Positions 27,636 through 50,167 of a stretch of 64,000 bases of DNA are shown one piece after another (within the stretch, counting starts at the first letter, position 1; every line of letters starts with the position of its first letter). The notes under the pieces are model-generated. The model made no database searches, was not told the DNA's origin, and worked only from the letters and a program-made list of their open reading frames with translations. The stretch is taken from contig NC_135250.1 of NCBI RefSeq assembly GCF_964204865.1, forward strand, positions 9,672,001 through 9,736,000, written 5' to 3'. Made by a program: the position numbers and the translations under genes. Origin of the DNA: Styela clava. Lineage: Eukaryota > Chordata > Ascidiacea > Stolidobranchia > Styelidae.

Positions 27636-27706
27636 CGACAACACGGACAACTCACCAGGCCTATCTGTAGTCGAGTTGTCTCTGGTGAGTTGTCCTTGTG
27701 TAGTCG
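27636..27706. repeat. Imperfect inverted repeat (hairpin)
   Basis: The left arm 27636-27658 (CGACAACACGGACAACTCAC plus CAG) pairs with the right arm 27682-27706 (CTGGTGAGTTGTCC then TTGTGTAGTCG), leaving a loop of about 23 nt. The words TAGTCGAGTTGTC and TAGTCGAGCTGTC also repeat directly at 27669 and 27701. It lies in a repeat-rich spacer with no gene. Confidence 0.6.
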
Positions 27707-28219
27707 AGCTGTCTGCCTCCCATTTCACATGTCCCGTGGGCCCGTGGCAATGATCTATTCTCCTCCATTCAATTGCAACATGAATTGAAATACTAAGTAA
27801 TCCGTTTCATTCTATTCTCCATTATTGGAACAAAATTTAAAAAACAAGCCCCGCTTTTACCAGACAGCTACGAGTTAGTTCAGTGTCACCGACTCACCGC
27901 GCTGTGTTACGGTACCGGGACTGTCTTATTTTTAGAAGTTCCTGTCGTGTGACAGCGTGAATTGAAGTTGCAAGATGGTCGGACTCACAAATGTGGTAAC
28001 ACCAACGATCTGAGTCACTACTGTAATATAACACCAAGTACGGCACTATTCGCCATTCACCATTCCATTCGCCAAATCTTAGCAAAGCAAGGATTCCGTT
28101 ACGAACCACCGACGTTCGATGGCACGTGATCAAAAGAACATGAAGAGGAGTGCCAGCATATGCGTCCGCAGAACTTCCGGTGACGTCCTAGCAAACAAGA
28201 ACAAATCTCACAGAGCTAA

Positions 28220-28437
28220 CAGAAATATTTGAAATAAATAAAAGTAGCCTAATAGCCTTCTGCAGAAAATTTTTATCTGTAACCACTGAAAATTTCAGAG
28301 CAATTGGTCCAGTTTTCAAAGATAAAAGCGACTTTTTAGGTTTTCCACTAGGTGTCTAGAAACGTGTCAAAGAACAAGAATAACAACAAATTATTGAAAC
28401 GATTCATAGGTCCACTACGTGTCCAATAAATTATTAA
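28220..28437 (+). repeat. AAC-tailed repeat, truncated copy
   Basis: It contains the family words AATAGCCTTCTGCAGAAAAT, ACCACTGAAAATTTCAGAGC and a degenerate tail AAGAACAAGAATAACAAC followed by GAAACGATTCATAGGTCCAC. The head is missing. Confidence 0.7.
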
Positions 28438-28648
28438 ATTATATTCTGATCGGAAACTTGTCATTGTCGCATTTTTAAAACCAGCAAGTCTAGTCTACTT
28501 CAATAATTTACAATTGGTATCCCTATAATATAGCCTAAACGCTGGTGAGATAAATTTGTAATAAACTAAACATGTTTGAAGAAATTGTACAGTATAAAAG
28601 TGATTATTTGAGAAGTCCGTTGAGAATAATCATATAATAGAAAACTGA

Positions 28649-28762
28649 TCAATTTATTGCGTTGGCAGGAGTGTTTGCAAAACCATTGCTCTCTTTGCCC
28701 CACTTTAGTATAGCCCATCCCATATCCGTAAAACAGTAAATTGCCTTGCCTGTAGTTGAGCG
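28649..28762 (-). CDS. Possible terminal exon of an unrecognised gene
   Basis: On the minus strand, a pyrimidine-containing acceptor (TTATTTCGTTCCAG) opens a 37-codon frame ending in TGA. The translation looks protein-like: STTGKAIYCFTDMGWAILKW, then GKESNGFANTPANAIN. I do not recognise the family. No matching upstream exon was found between 28763 and 32900, where the DNA is repetitive, so this may be an exon of a decayed gene, or chance. An AATAAA overlaps the last codons. Confidence 0.25.
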   Translation of the reverse strand, partial: RSTTGKAIYCFTDMGWAILKWGKESNGFANTPANAIN

Positions 28763-29279
28763 CTGGAACGAAATAATATAGGATAGGATTTACATATTTA
28801 TAGTTTTAATCAGTCATTTGACAAAATGTCAAGTTGTAAAATTCGTCAACGTCTGAACATGAATGATAAATGAAAATATATTGTTATGAAGAAAGTCATT
28901 CAAAAACAAATTCATGAAAAATACAAAAAAATGTTTAAAATTTGAGGATTTCACGTGTGTGCTGTTAACTCAATATTTGAATAATACGATACATGCTTTT
29001 ATAAGGGGGATTCTATTTGGAAGTTTTATCATAACAAGTAATTTGTAATAGTTTAGAGCAGTTTAACTGTGGTTGATAAACCCGTAATGGTTAACCGCAT
29101 TTCAAAGTCACTTCTTGTTTTGGCATATAGTATCTGGCGCTCCGGAAGTTTTTGTACCAAGATGACGCACACCCTGAACAACCCTAACCTGGTACACATA
29201 CTTTGTTCAGATTGTGCGCTATCTTGGTACGAATACTTCGAGAGCACCCAATATCTGATATATACCACATTTATACATA
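28763..29279. other. Non-coding spacer with palindromic repeat
   Basis: No gene is seen. At 29153-29230 an inverted repeat (GTACCAAGATGACGCACACC and its mirror GCGCTATCTTGGTAC) is related to the RINT1 intron hairpin at 41445-41530. Confidence 0.5.
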
Positions 29280-29713
29280 CCGTGTTTCCCCGAAAATAAG
29301 ACCTACCCTCAAAAAATAAGACCTAGCCGGAATTTTAAGAATGATTTTATTATAAGCCCTCATCTGAAAATAAGACCTATTTTTTTACCTGGTCGATAGC
29401 AAGAAATCTCTCTCATACGTTTGAAATGAATATTCTAAAACGTGTGAGAGAGGAAAACGTGTCAATTAACTAAATGGATATTGGTCTTAATATTTTTTAT
29501 ATTCTAAAACGTGTGAGAGAGGAAAACGTGTCAATTAACTAAATGGATATTGGTCTTAATATTTTTTATATTCTAAAATCTACTATTTCTGTACTTTCTA
29601 ATTTAGTTTTTATTAAATGAAATTATAAGACATCCCCCGAAAAAAGGGCCCTAGTGTTATTTTTTGAAAAAAAAATTTAAATAAGACACTATCTTATTTT
29701 CGGGAAAACACGG
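29280..29713. mobile_element. TA-flanked MITE with CCGTGTTTCCCCGAAAATAAG ends
   Basis: Inverted ends CCGTGTTTCCCCGAAAATAA and TTATTTTCGGGAAAACACGG are bordered by TA on both sides (29278-29279 and 29714-29715), as expected for a Tc1/mariner-like or similar TA-inserting MITE. ATAAGACCTA words repeat inside. An internal 69-bp segment is tandemly duplicated. Confidence 0.8.
29432..29569. repeat. Perfect 69-bp tandem duplication inside the MITE
   Basis: The units 29432-29500 and 29501-29569 begin ATTCTAAAACGTGTGAGAGA and appear identical, implying a recent slippage or recombination event after insertion of the MITE. Confidence 0.85.
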
Positions 29714-29744
29714 TATGTATTTTATATATAAGCATTTATAAATA

Positions 29745-30770
29745 CAAGAGAGCTACGCACAAATATATGGACACGTTAGACCAGAGCGAATCAGTCCTTA
29801 CCGGTACCTTTGACGCTACCGGTACCCTCAAAAAAGTTCTGAATTTCCAGTAGCAAGAATTTTGCAGAATCAAAACGTACAGCCAGTCATGACACTGACT
29901 AAAATCCGTGTTCCCATGGATAAAAAATAATACAGCAAAATTTTAGACGAAATATCAAATTTCATAGAATTCACGCAAAATTTTGAAATAAATAAAAGTA
30001 ATAGCCTTCTAGCGAAAAAATTAATCTTTAACCACTGAAAATTTCAAAGCAATTGGTCCAGTATTCGAAGAGAAAAGCGACTTTTTAAAAACGTGTCAAA
30101 GAACAACAACAACACAAGAGAGCTATGCTCAAATATATGGACACGTAGAGTCACATAATTTTGATGACGTCATAGCAAAAAAAAAAAGTAATAGCCTTCT
30201 GGAGAAAATTTTTATCTTTAACCACTGAAAATTTCAAAGCAATTGGTCCAGTATTCGAAGAGAAAAGCGACTTTTAAAAAACGTGTCAAAGAACAACAAC
30301 AACAACACAAGCAAGAGATCTACGCACAAATATATGGACACGTTAGACCAGAGCGAATCAGTCTTTACCGGTACCTTTGACGCTACCGGTACCCTCAAAA
30401 AAGTTCTGAATTTCCAGTAGCAAGAATTTTGCAGAATCAAAACGTACAGCCAGTCATGACACTGACTAAAATCCGTGTTCCCATGAATAAAAAATAATAC
30501 AGCAAAATTTTAGACGAAATATCAAATTTCATAGAATTCACGCAAAATTTTGAAATAAATAAAAGTAATAGCCTTCTAGCGAAGAAATTAATCTTTAACC
30601 ACTGAAAATTTCAAAGCAATTGGTCCAGTATTCGAAGAGAAAAGCGATTTTTAAAAATGTGTCAAAGAACAAGAACAACAACATAATATTGAAACGATCG
30701 TTATGGCCACTAAACGTGTCCAATAATATTGAAACGATCGTTATGTCCACTTCGTGTCTAATAATACTCG
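29745..30770 (+). repeat. Tandem array of the AAC-tailed repeat (three units)
   Basis: Units begin at 29745, 30115 and 30312 with CAAGAGAGCT or CAAGAGATCT and AAATATATGGACACG, and each ends in (AAC)n at the next head. The first and third carry a middle block with ACCGGTACCTTTGACGCTAC, CGGTACCC and AAACGTACAGCCAGTCATGA. The second lacks that block. The last unit continues into a doubled ACGATCGTTATG(T/G)CCACT tail. No RNA polymerase III A/B boxes or transposase frame are seen, so the class is unknown. Confidence 0.8.
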
Positions 30771-31225
30771 CAAACGAGCAGCGAAAATAGAGCAACACAA
30801 TTTTGTTGATGTCTAATTCTTTAGACAAATATCGCTTTTATAGTGGAGTATACACATCTGAAAGAATCTGAAAATAGTAATAGTCTGTAGTCGGCTGCAT
30901 TTAGGAGTATTGGAGGTCGCGAATCGATTGTTTATTGGCTTTCGCCTTCCAGTCTCTTTGAATCGCACATGGTTAAATCTTTTGGATAAAAATTATAGTT
31001 TTTAACTTAAGCCATTGTGACGAGGCTTATTATGATAGTGTTTCGAAGAGTTGGCTCTCACAAACTGGTTTAAATTATCAAAACCATCATTATTAAAACA
31101 AGAGAGCTATGCTCAAATAAATGGAGCCGTAGGATAATTCATCATCACTTCACCGAAAACCAAAGATATCCTACACGAAGCTGAACATTGAAACCAACTG
31201 CTAGTATCCGGAGGCGCAGTTCTTA

Positions 31226-31960
31226 CCACTTCATGGCAGCTCCTGCCACGAACGAACCGCGGCAGCTCTTGCCATGGTTTTATAGCGCTATTCAGTATTC
31301 AGTAATCAGTATTAACGGTATATTCACAAATTAATGTACCAGATTTTAATTGATCATGTGGAATTATATCTACTTAAACCCTAACCCTAACCCCAAATCA
31401 ATCAAAACTGTATCCATAAGAAAAACGTTCCAACTTACACAATATTTGTCACCATAATAGACAGCCCTGTCCAATGTTCCCTCTAATTTTTTGTAGTATG
31501 TGTGCGCAGAAGTTTTGGTGTGTGCGCACTTTTTTGGAAATGACTAATATTTGTGCAAAAACCAATGAAAAAATTTTGGCGTTCTAACCGGGTAATAAGT
31601 GGGCCAACAACAAACTTTCTCAACCTGCCAACCGAGCACATTGTTACATTACATCGAAATAAGTCTGTGCGCACTGCGCAGTAAATCTATGCGTGTGCGC
31701 AGCCTCTGAAAGCTGTGTGCGCGCGCACACGCGCACACCTTAGAGGGAACACTGGCCCTGTCTTTACGGCCCACCTGCCGCGGTTACGGCAGCAAAATTT
31801 TACCTGCCATTGGTTTTCAATTTGCTGCCGCGGTGACGGCAGCTCGACATTGGTTTGTGGCAGCTAAAAAGTCAGTTGCCATGAGTTTGGTCGTAGCGGC
31901 CATGGTATGGAAATACCGCCATGGTTTTGCGGCAGCTGCAGATGCCACAGAATACTTAAA
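31226..31960. repeat. GC-rich degenerate repeat tract around a MITE
   Basis: GCGGCAGC, TGCCGCGGTTACGGCAGC and TGCCATGGTTTT words recur on both strands at 31226-31275 and 31780-31950, a strong contrast with the AT-rich surroundings. A short telomere-like CCCTAACCCTAACCCC lies at 31379-31394. The 77-codon frame inside looks like translated repeat, not a gene. Confidence 0.5.
31472..31754. mobile_element. hAT-type MITE, 283 bp
   Basis: Ends CAATGTTCCCTCTAA and TTAGAGGGAACACTG are inverted repeats, with a perfect 8-bp target duplication GCCCTGTC (31464-31471 and 31755-31762). The interior is rich in GTGTGCGC/GCGCACAC. This end sequence is common to a widespread non-autonomous hAT group. Confidence 0.9.
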
Positions 31961-32389
31961 ACTGCACTTGAGTATCCGTACCCCTGTACCCTGTCCGTAC
32001 CGTACCCAGTACGGTACGGCACAGTTTACTTATTTCCAAAAAAGCCCCCATATTAAAAAACTTTAATTATAACTGTGACTGTAGGCCCCGCTTTTAAGAG
32101 ACTGTTTGGGCTTCCATATCGGCAAAGGGACACTGTTATAGGTACACCCACTTTCCAGGTTCTGTGACGATTCAAAGTGAATTGAAATACCTACTGATTC
32201 GAGTTACTACGGTATCATTCATAACAGTAAATACTGCAGTCTACAAATATTATATGAACAGCAAGCGAAGCAGTAGTTCACAAAACGCTTGGTGGGTTAA
32301 AAATCGCGTTCCCATGATTAAATGGTAATACAGCGATATTTTTTGATAAAATATTAAATCTCATGGGATTTACAGGAAGTTTGGAGGAA

Positions 32390-32520
32390 AATAAAAGTAA
32401 TAGCCTTCTGGAGAAAATTCCATCTTCAACCACTGAAAATTTCAATGCAATTGTCCCAGTATTCAAAGAAAAAAGCGATTTTTTAATGATAATGATGATG
32501 AAAAACAACAACATAATATT
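32390..32520 (+). repeat. AAC-tailed repeat, 3' fragment
   Basis: It contains AATAGCCTTCTGGAGAAAAT, ACCACTGAAAATTTCAATGC and AAAAACAACAACATAATATT, matching the 3' half of the family. Confidence 0.7.
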
Positions 32521-32929
32521 CCGAGGCTGATGTTTTGCCAGATTCTTTAGTTCGACGAACTTGAAAACGTTCACCACGGTCATATTTTATTTGATTCGCC
32601 AAGATTATTTACCTACGGTCAGACCGTAAATATATACTACTACGGTCAGACCATAGATTTTACATCTACGGATCTATGTATGCATCTATGATCTATGTAG
32701 ACTAGATGCATGCACGAGACCCACGGTACTGTATGGTGAATAAGGAATATAAATCTGTAAGTAGGCCTATATCAGTATATATAAAAAAGTGCACAATGTT
32801 AATAATAATCCTCTATTGTACTTATATTTAAGAATAAACTAAACTAGCCTGCTTTTTGAGTTGAATTCTCAATTGCTAAATTGAGTGTTGTGCCTGTGTG
32901 TCACCATAACTCAATCACAATACTGTGAT

Positions 32930-33565
32930 ATGGATAGGCCATGTCTTTGGAAAGACCCTAATGCTGTTGCAATAAGCAAGGAAGAATCTCTTACATCCAT
33001 GAGAGACTGCAAACATGCAGCTCATGCAATGATTTACAGTTTCTCTAGCAAGAGTTTATTTGGACGCATACCAATGCAACATAACATTCTAATAACGATG
33101 AGATTTGATGGTACTTTTGGATTTCCTGGAGGTCTAATTAATAATATAGAAGGCTCAGAAAGCATTGAAGATGGACTTAATCGTGAGTTAAGAGAAGAAA
33201 TCAATTTGGATTTAAGATTTTTTATGACCGAAAATGAATATTTTCGTTCTTATCTTCAGACCCTAGGAAAAGGAAAATTGGTCAATCACTTCTATTTAAA
33301 ACAAGTATCTGAAAGTGAATTTTTTGATATTGAAAAACGTTGTATTGATGCTGGTGATTGGGGCACAGAAACGCTAGGTATTGTGCGTGTTCCTGTTCAA
33401 GAGAAAGCTGGTTATCATCAAAAAAATTCCCCAATTGTGAACTTCTTACGTCATAATTTTGTTGGGAATGCAAAGCAAGAACTCGTTGAGGGAATGATAA
33501 AATGTGATATTTTTTCACATGACGAAATGCTGAAAATATGGAAGATGTCAGGGAGAGTAAAATAG
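32930..33565 (+). CDS. NUDT16: NUDT16-like Nudix hydrolase (211 aa, intronless)
   Basis: Nudix hydrolase of the NUDT16 group, which in vertebrates removes caps from U8 snoRNA and mRNA in nucleus and cytoplasm and hydrolyses (d)IDP. The Nudix box is clear: FGFPGG, then 8 residues later GSESIEDGLNRELREEIN, with the REL-REE metal-binding core intact. Family signatures flank it: HAAHAMIYSF, LFGRIPMQHNIL and MRFDGTFGFPGG before; LVNHFYLKQ, ETLGIVRVPVQ and NFVGNAKQELVEG after. Length is close to the 195 residues of the human protein. The ATG at 32930 follows an open frame that begins at 32885 without ATG; an upstream non-coding exon is possible. The whole domain is in one exon, unlike the intron-containing human gene, which suggests intron loss or retroposition. 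A terminal GRVK replaces the human tail. Confidence 0.9.
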   Translation: MDRPCLWKDPNAVAISKEESLTSMRDCKHAAHAMIYSFSSKSLFGRIPMQHNILITMRFDGTFGFPGGLINNIEGSESIEDGLNRELREEINLDLRFFMTENEYFRSYLQTLGKGKLVNHFYLKQVSESEFFDIEKRCIDAGDWGTETLGIVRVPVQEKAGYHQKNSPIVNFLRHNFVGNAKQELVEGMIKCDIFSHDEMLKIWKMSGRVK

Positions 33566-34033
33566 TTTTCTAGCTTGTCTAACGTTAGATGAAGTTTCAC
33601 ATAATTTCAAGTATAATTTCACACAATTGAACAAGGCTTTGAAAAAGCAGTCACTGATGATAAGTTCATAGCTACCTTAGACCGGACCTCATTCTTTTTT
33701 TAAATATAAAATATATCTCGCATATGATTTTCATTGTGGAAAATTGAAAGCTAGAGTTATAAATGAGTTTTTATTATGATAGAGTATTCTGCACTTGAAG
33801 TAATTATTTCCTAAACCTTTATATGGTTTATCCAGAACTCACTGTATTTTTTGTTTACCGATATGGTATTGGTGATTTTGTTTGCTTGTGACATTCTAAA
33901 GATTTCAGTTTCATTTCTTGTTCTCTGCATTATTGTTTTTTCCATTATTATTATTTATTTACATTAATTACTTTACATACTACTATTCTATAACTTTTGA
34001 AAAATTTACGAATTTGTTTTTAGAGAGTTAGGT

Positions 34034-34039
34034 AATAAA
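34034..34039 (+). other. Candidate poly(A) signal of the NUDT16-like gene
   Basis: AATAAA lies about 470 nt after the stop codon and is followed by a GT-rich stretch (TTGTAATTGTTGTTTTTATT), the expected downstream element. Confidence 0.45.
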
Positions 34040-34481
34040 ATTGTAATTGTTGTTTTTATTTGTATTCCTGTAAAACACTTTTTGGTCTATTTCTGAGTTT
34101 GGTACAATCAAGCAACTATTTTCAAATTTGAGGAAATCGCAAATGTTAACAAACCAGTTTGATTTGTATCATCGAACAAAAAAAATTTACAATTCATGTT
34201 ATAGCCTATCTTTGTGTGTGACATTCATTATTAAATAGTATATGAGGTGTTTATAAAGTCCTGTTACAATTTTCAAAATTTTTATAGGAAATTATTACTT
34301 ACCTTATAATTCGACGCATGAAATCCAAATTGGGCTAAGTTCATTTTTCTAGTTTTTTGTTTCTTTTTTTTATTTCTCTAATACCTTACATCGAGGATGT
34401 CTAGTTTTTATGGTCCACCAAAGTTACAATGAAGGCCATATTTGGATGGTATAAAAAAATTTGTGTTGGGGGTTTTTTTTT

Positions 34482-34800
34482 GGACTTAACCCTTTTTGGC
34501 TCTCAATTTTCTGGACCAGAAACAATTTTATTGGACTAAGGGCCCCTTTATTATGTTATTATAGAGGGAAAAAAACGGACTTAGCCCCAACTTACAATGC
34601 AGTTATCCAGAGTTAAGTCCACTATAGTAGACACAGCTCTGTTTAGTTCTCAAATGCCCTAAAAAAAGCAGGGTTATGTCCATAGCTGTCTTGAGATCTA
34701 GAGCACCTAGAGATAAGGCAAATAGACCAAAATGTAGAGCTAAGTCCAGGAAAATCAGCAATTGAAAAATGTCATTTTTTGGAAAAGTGGACTTAGCACG
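34482..34800. repeat. Cluster of GGACTTAG / CTAAGTCC words
   Basis: About six copies of GGACTTA(A/G) or its complement occur near 34482, 34534 (as GGACTAAG), 34577, 34612, 34739 and 34787, in both orientations, within the NUDT16-RINT1 spacer (33566-35176). The spacer otherwise shows nothing that I can support. Confidence 0.4.
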
Positions 34801-35176
34801 TTTGGTTTTGAGGTGTCGAATATGTCCTGACTCCTAACCAGGTTTTTGTATATTTTTAGGGCATTACTCTTGGTTAGACATAGCAAAATCTTTCTCAATA
34901 CCCATAAATTAAATTAGTTATGGACACGGTGGTAAAAATTTTATTCCTGATCAACTAAAATTCAGTCCTTGGTAGTATTTATGATCTTTAGTTTGCACTT
35001 CTATATACAATATTTGAGGTGACCAATTGTCATATACAACATAGATGGGTATACATAATTTATGCAAATTGACCTTTCATCACAGATTATCTTAAATCAA
35101 AGAAATGGTATAGAATAGTAATAGCCTATATTTGAGATTTTGTGTCTCATTTTTGACCCTTGTCTGTGAAAGCTGT

Positions 35177-47387
<12,211 letters not shown>

Positions 47388-48351
47388 TTTTAAATTGAAA
47401 AACAAGTATATTGTTTGAAAATGGCAATTAGATAGTGAATTATTGAATTATGTCAATAATATTCCTATGATAGAAGCTTTTTTTGTTATTTAAATTCAAA
47501 TTAAACTACAACTGCATGTTTTTAGATATTTTGAGATACATAATTTATAATTTTTTCGTTTGGCATTGTTATTAGATGGTTCAATTGGTCAGTGATATGT
47601 TCATTTTGGGTCATTTTCTTCGGCTCGTGTTTTTTGCTATTGTTGTATGTTGTATCTCTTTGAGAGATTTTTCTAACTTGATGGTGTTGAAGTTGGTTGA
47701 TATTAGTAGAAGGGTGGTTATGTAGAACATTATAGCATTAATACAGTATTTATCAATCTCTCTCTGTATTAACAGAGATAAATGTCATAGATTTTGAGAC
47801 TCATGCTTTGATGTGTTTGTAATCTCCTATCCTATTCTAATCTGGGATATTGGGTTCATTTTTGTGCTATATTCATTCGTATTTTACTATAAGATAATTA
47901 GCCCAAGTATTTTCTTTGACTGCCCATCAGCTACACTATGTTTCATTTCATGTTCCTGAAACTGGTGTACATCAAAGGATTGAAAAATTTAAAACCTTCA
48001 TTATCCACATGATTAGGAAATAGGTACTTCTGGAGAGTGATAATCCTCTGGAAAAATTTCTTGCCAAAGATAATCAGTATATCAAAAATTACCGATATGT
48101 ACTGTTCTATATGTGCTCACCATCAACCAACAAAGTTGGTCATGGGAGTCAGCAATATATTATTTTTTCTGATTATGTTTGTTTTTCTGCTGATTCATCT
48201 ACTGCCTGTTTTTCGGGTGAAATATCAAGTTTATATTTTATTTCCTAAAATATGACATAATATATTATTATTATCAATAATCAAGTACTGCGTCTTTGAT
48301 CACTATGCTGGGAGCAAGATTTGTGTTCGAAATATCATAGAATCTTTTTTT

Positions 48352-48582
48352 TTATTGGTTCGTTTTGGGTGGGACAGGCTGAAAGTATGGAGACGTTAAA
48401 GATGCTGCTTTCCACACTTGACATGTAATTTCGTCAGACCATAGAAACTTAATAGCAGCATTCATATGAACTGTTATAAAAAGTTTTACGTAGTGAGTGG
48501 CAAAATTTTTTTTATTCCGCAATAACTGTAAACGTGATCGAGCAAAGAGAAACTTTAATTTCTGATTATTAGAATGAAACAT
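48352..48582 (-). pseudogene. Decayed Tc1/mariner-like transposase fragment
   Basis: The minus-strand frame reads FARSRLQLLRNKKNF and, further on, AAIKFLWSDEITCQVW, which resembles the Tc1-type pattern of a basic helix followed by LWSDES and a short Phe/Trp motif around the second catalytic aspartate. It lacks the rest of the DDE domain and any start, so it is a relic. Recognition is by motif only. Confidence 0.4.
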
Positions 48583-49440
48583 TTCTGAATACCGGCATTG
48601 TTCTAACTGAATGATAACATTCTGGCAGTCTTGGCGAGGTTACCGGTACGTCCTTGACCGACCCAATCGCGGCCATCAGTTATTTGTCCAGGTTGGGTGC
48701 GAGTTAGGGTTAGTTGGATCGTAGTAGTATATATTTACGGTTGGATGGCAGACTTAATATTCGATTCAGACGTGTGGTCAAATGCAGTCGCGATTGCCGT
48801 AACTTGCTAGAGTTCACGCGGTCCCCCCATGCGACGGGGAGGAGTTTAGCAATTTTTTGTACATAAAATAGGCTAACGCCACTTCAAACAATTCCTATTA
48901 TTTATTAAATTTCTTATCTTTTATTCTAATTTCTTTTTTACGTGTTTATTTATTTTTTTGGTTACCATATAATTTATCTATGTTTCTTGCACGACGAAAA
49001 TAAATTATCTGAATCTATCTAAAGCTTCTCTCTTTTTTCTAATTTTATTAATGCTCTATGGTTGTGTGTGCGAGTGTGAATGATTTGATTCAATAGTTTT
49101 AGGTGAGTGAACACTACCACTTCTTTTTGGCAATACCTTCCATCTTATATTCTGTAGAACCCTATCCTAGTTTTTGTTTACTCTCCTGATTTCATAATAA
49201 GTTTTTATTTATTTGTTTTTATCGACCGTTTTATCGCCTTTTCGCTGATTATGGAGTCGAAATAAACTTATCTTATCATTAGGCAAATCAAATTCAAATT
49301 TCATACCTGTATTAGTACACGGGCGTCCATGGAAGAATCATACATTTCAGTGCAATAGCTTTAGTTACCTGTGGTAGATACCGGTATGTATAAACACAGC
49401 TGGTGTTTCTCCGATCCGCATCACAGTATCATACTGCAGA

Positions 49441-49453
49441 GCGGCCATTTTGG
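49441..49453 (+). promoter_or_regulatory. YY1-like site, candidate REV3L promoter/leader
   Basis: GCGGCCATTTTGG contains the YY1 core CCATNTT, often found at housekeeping gene starts. A donor-like ACCAG|GTATTT at 49556 could splice a leader exon to the REV3L first coding exon, whose acceptor-like TTTTTTGTATAG ends at 50931. Local sequence is CpG-richer than the surroundings. Confidence 0.3.
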
Positions 49454-50167
49454 TTGTTTGTTGGCGGCATCCGCTCGCTGTCAGCAGCATTCCGGCGCTG
49501 TAACTACAGATTAACCGACGTCGATTCCACATCAGATGATTATGGCCGAGTACCAGGTATTTCCGAAAACCAGTCCAATTCTAGAATTTATACAAGAACG
49601 GTTTATTGGTACTGATATGTGAATATACGGTACCTGTCTGTATTCCCGTGTTACCATACAATTTCATTGTTCTCATTTATCTGTTCCCAGCGTTAGCGCT
49701 GTAGCAAGACGAGCCAGCCAGAATCAAAGTTCAGAAGTTTGTTCAGTCAGTAGTGATTTGAAATACCGCTGTCTGACAGACACATGCTGCACCAAAAAAC
49801 TGACTAGCCCAATCGTCCTTACATCTGTAAGCCTGCAGTACGGTAATAGGTAATGCTATATGACTCGACATCTTGACGTCTTGTCAGATCTTTCCTGTTT
49901 AGAGTACCGTAGAACTGTAGAATGTAGAATCAAACAAAAGCTTGAATCGCAAAGTCAGTTGAAATATTACATACAGACATCCGAAGATTTATTTTGATCC
50001 ATTACTAAAAGTATGCTGGAATGATTGGATGGTAGCATTAAAGACGCCAAACGGTACTGTACTAGAGTAGACCCCACTTCAGAAACTTTGGAAAAAACTT
50101 TTCAATTTTTTGTTACCTAAAAGATCAACGTGGTACATATTCATAATATTGCTGTTTTGGGCCTCAT

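Noticed and set aside
31379..31394. Telomere-like CCCTAACCCTAACCCC
   Set aside because: Only about two and a half units, flanked by ordinary sequence; not a telomere or a clear interstitial array.
31833..32066. 77-codon Ala-rich frame
   Set aside because: It starts with GTG and is made of translated GCGGCAGC-type repeats; no gene features are seen.
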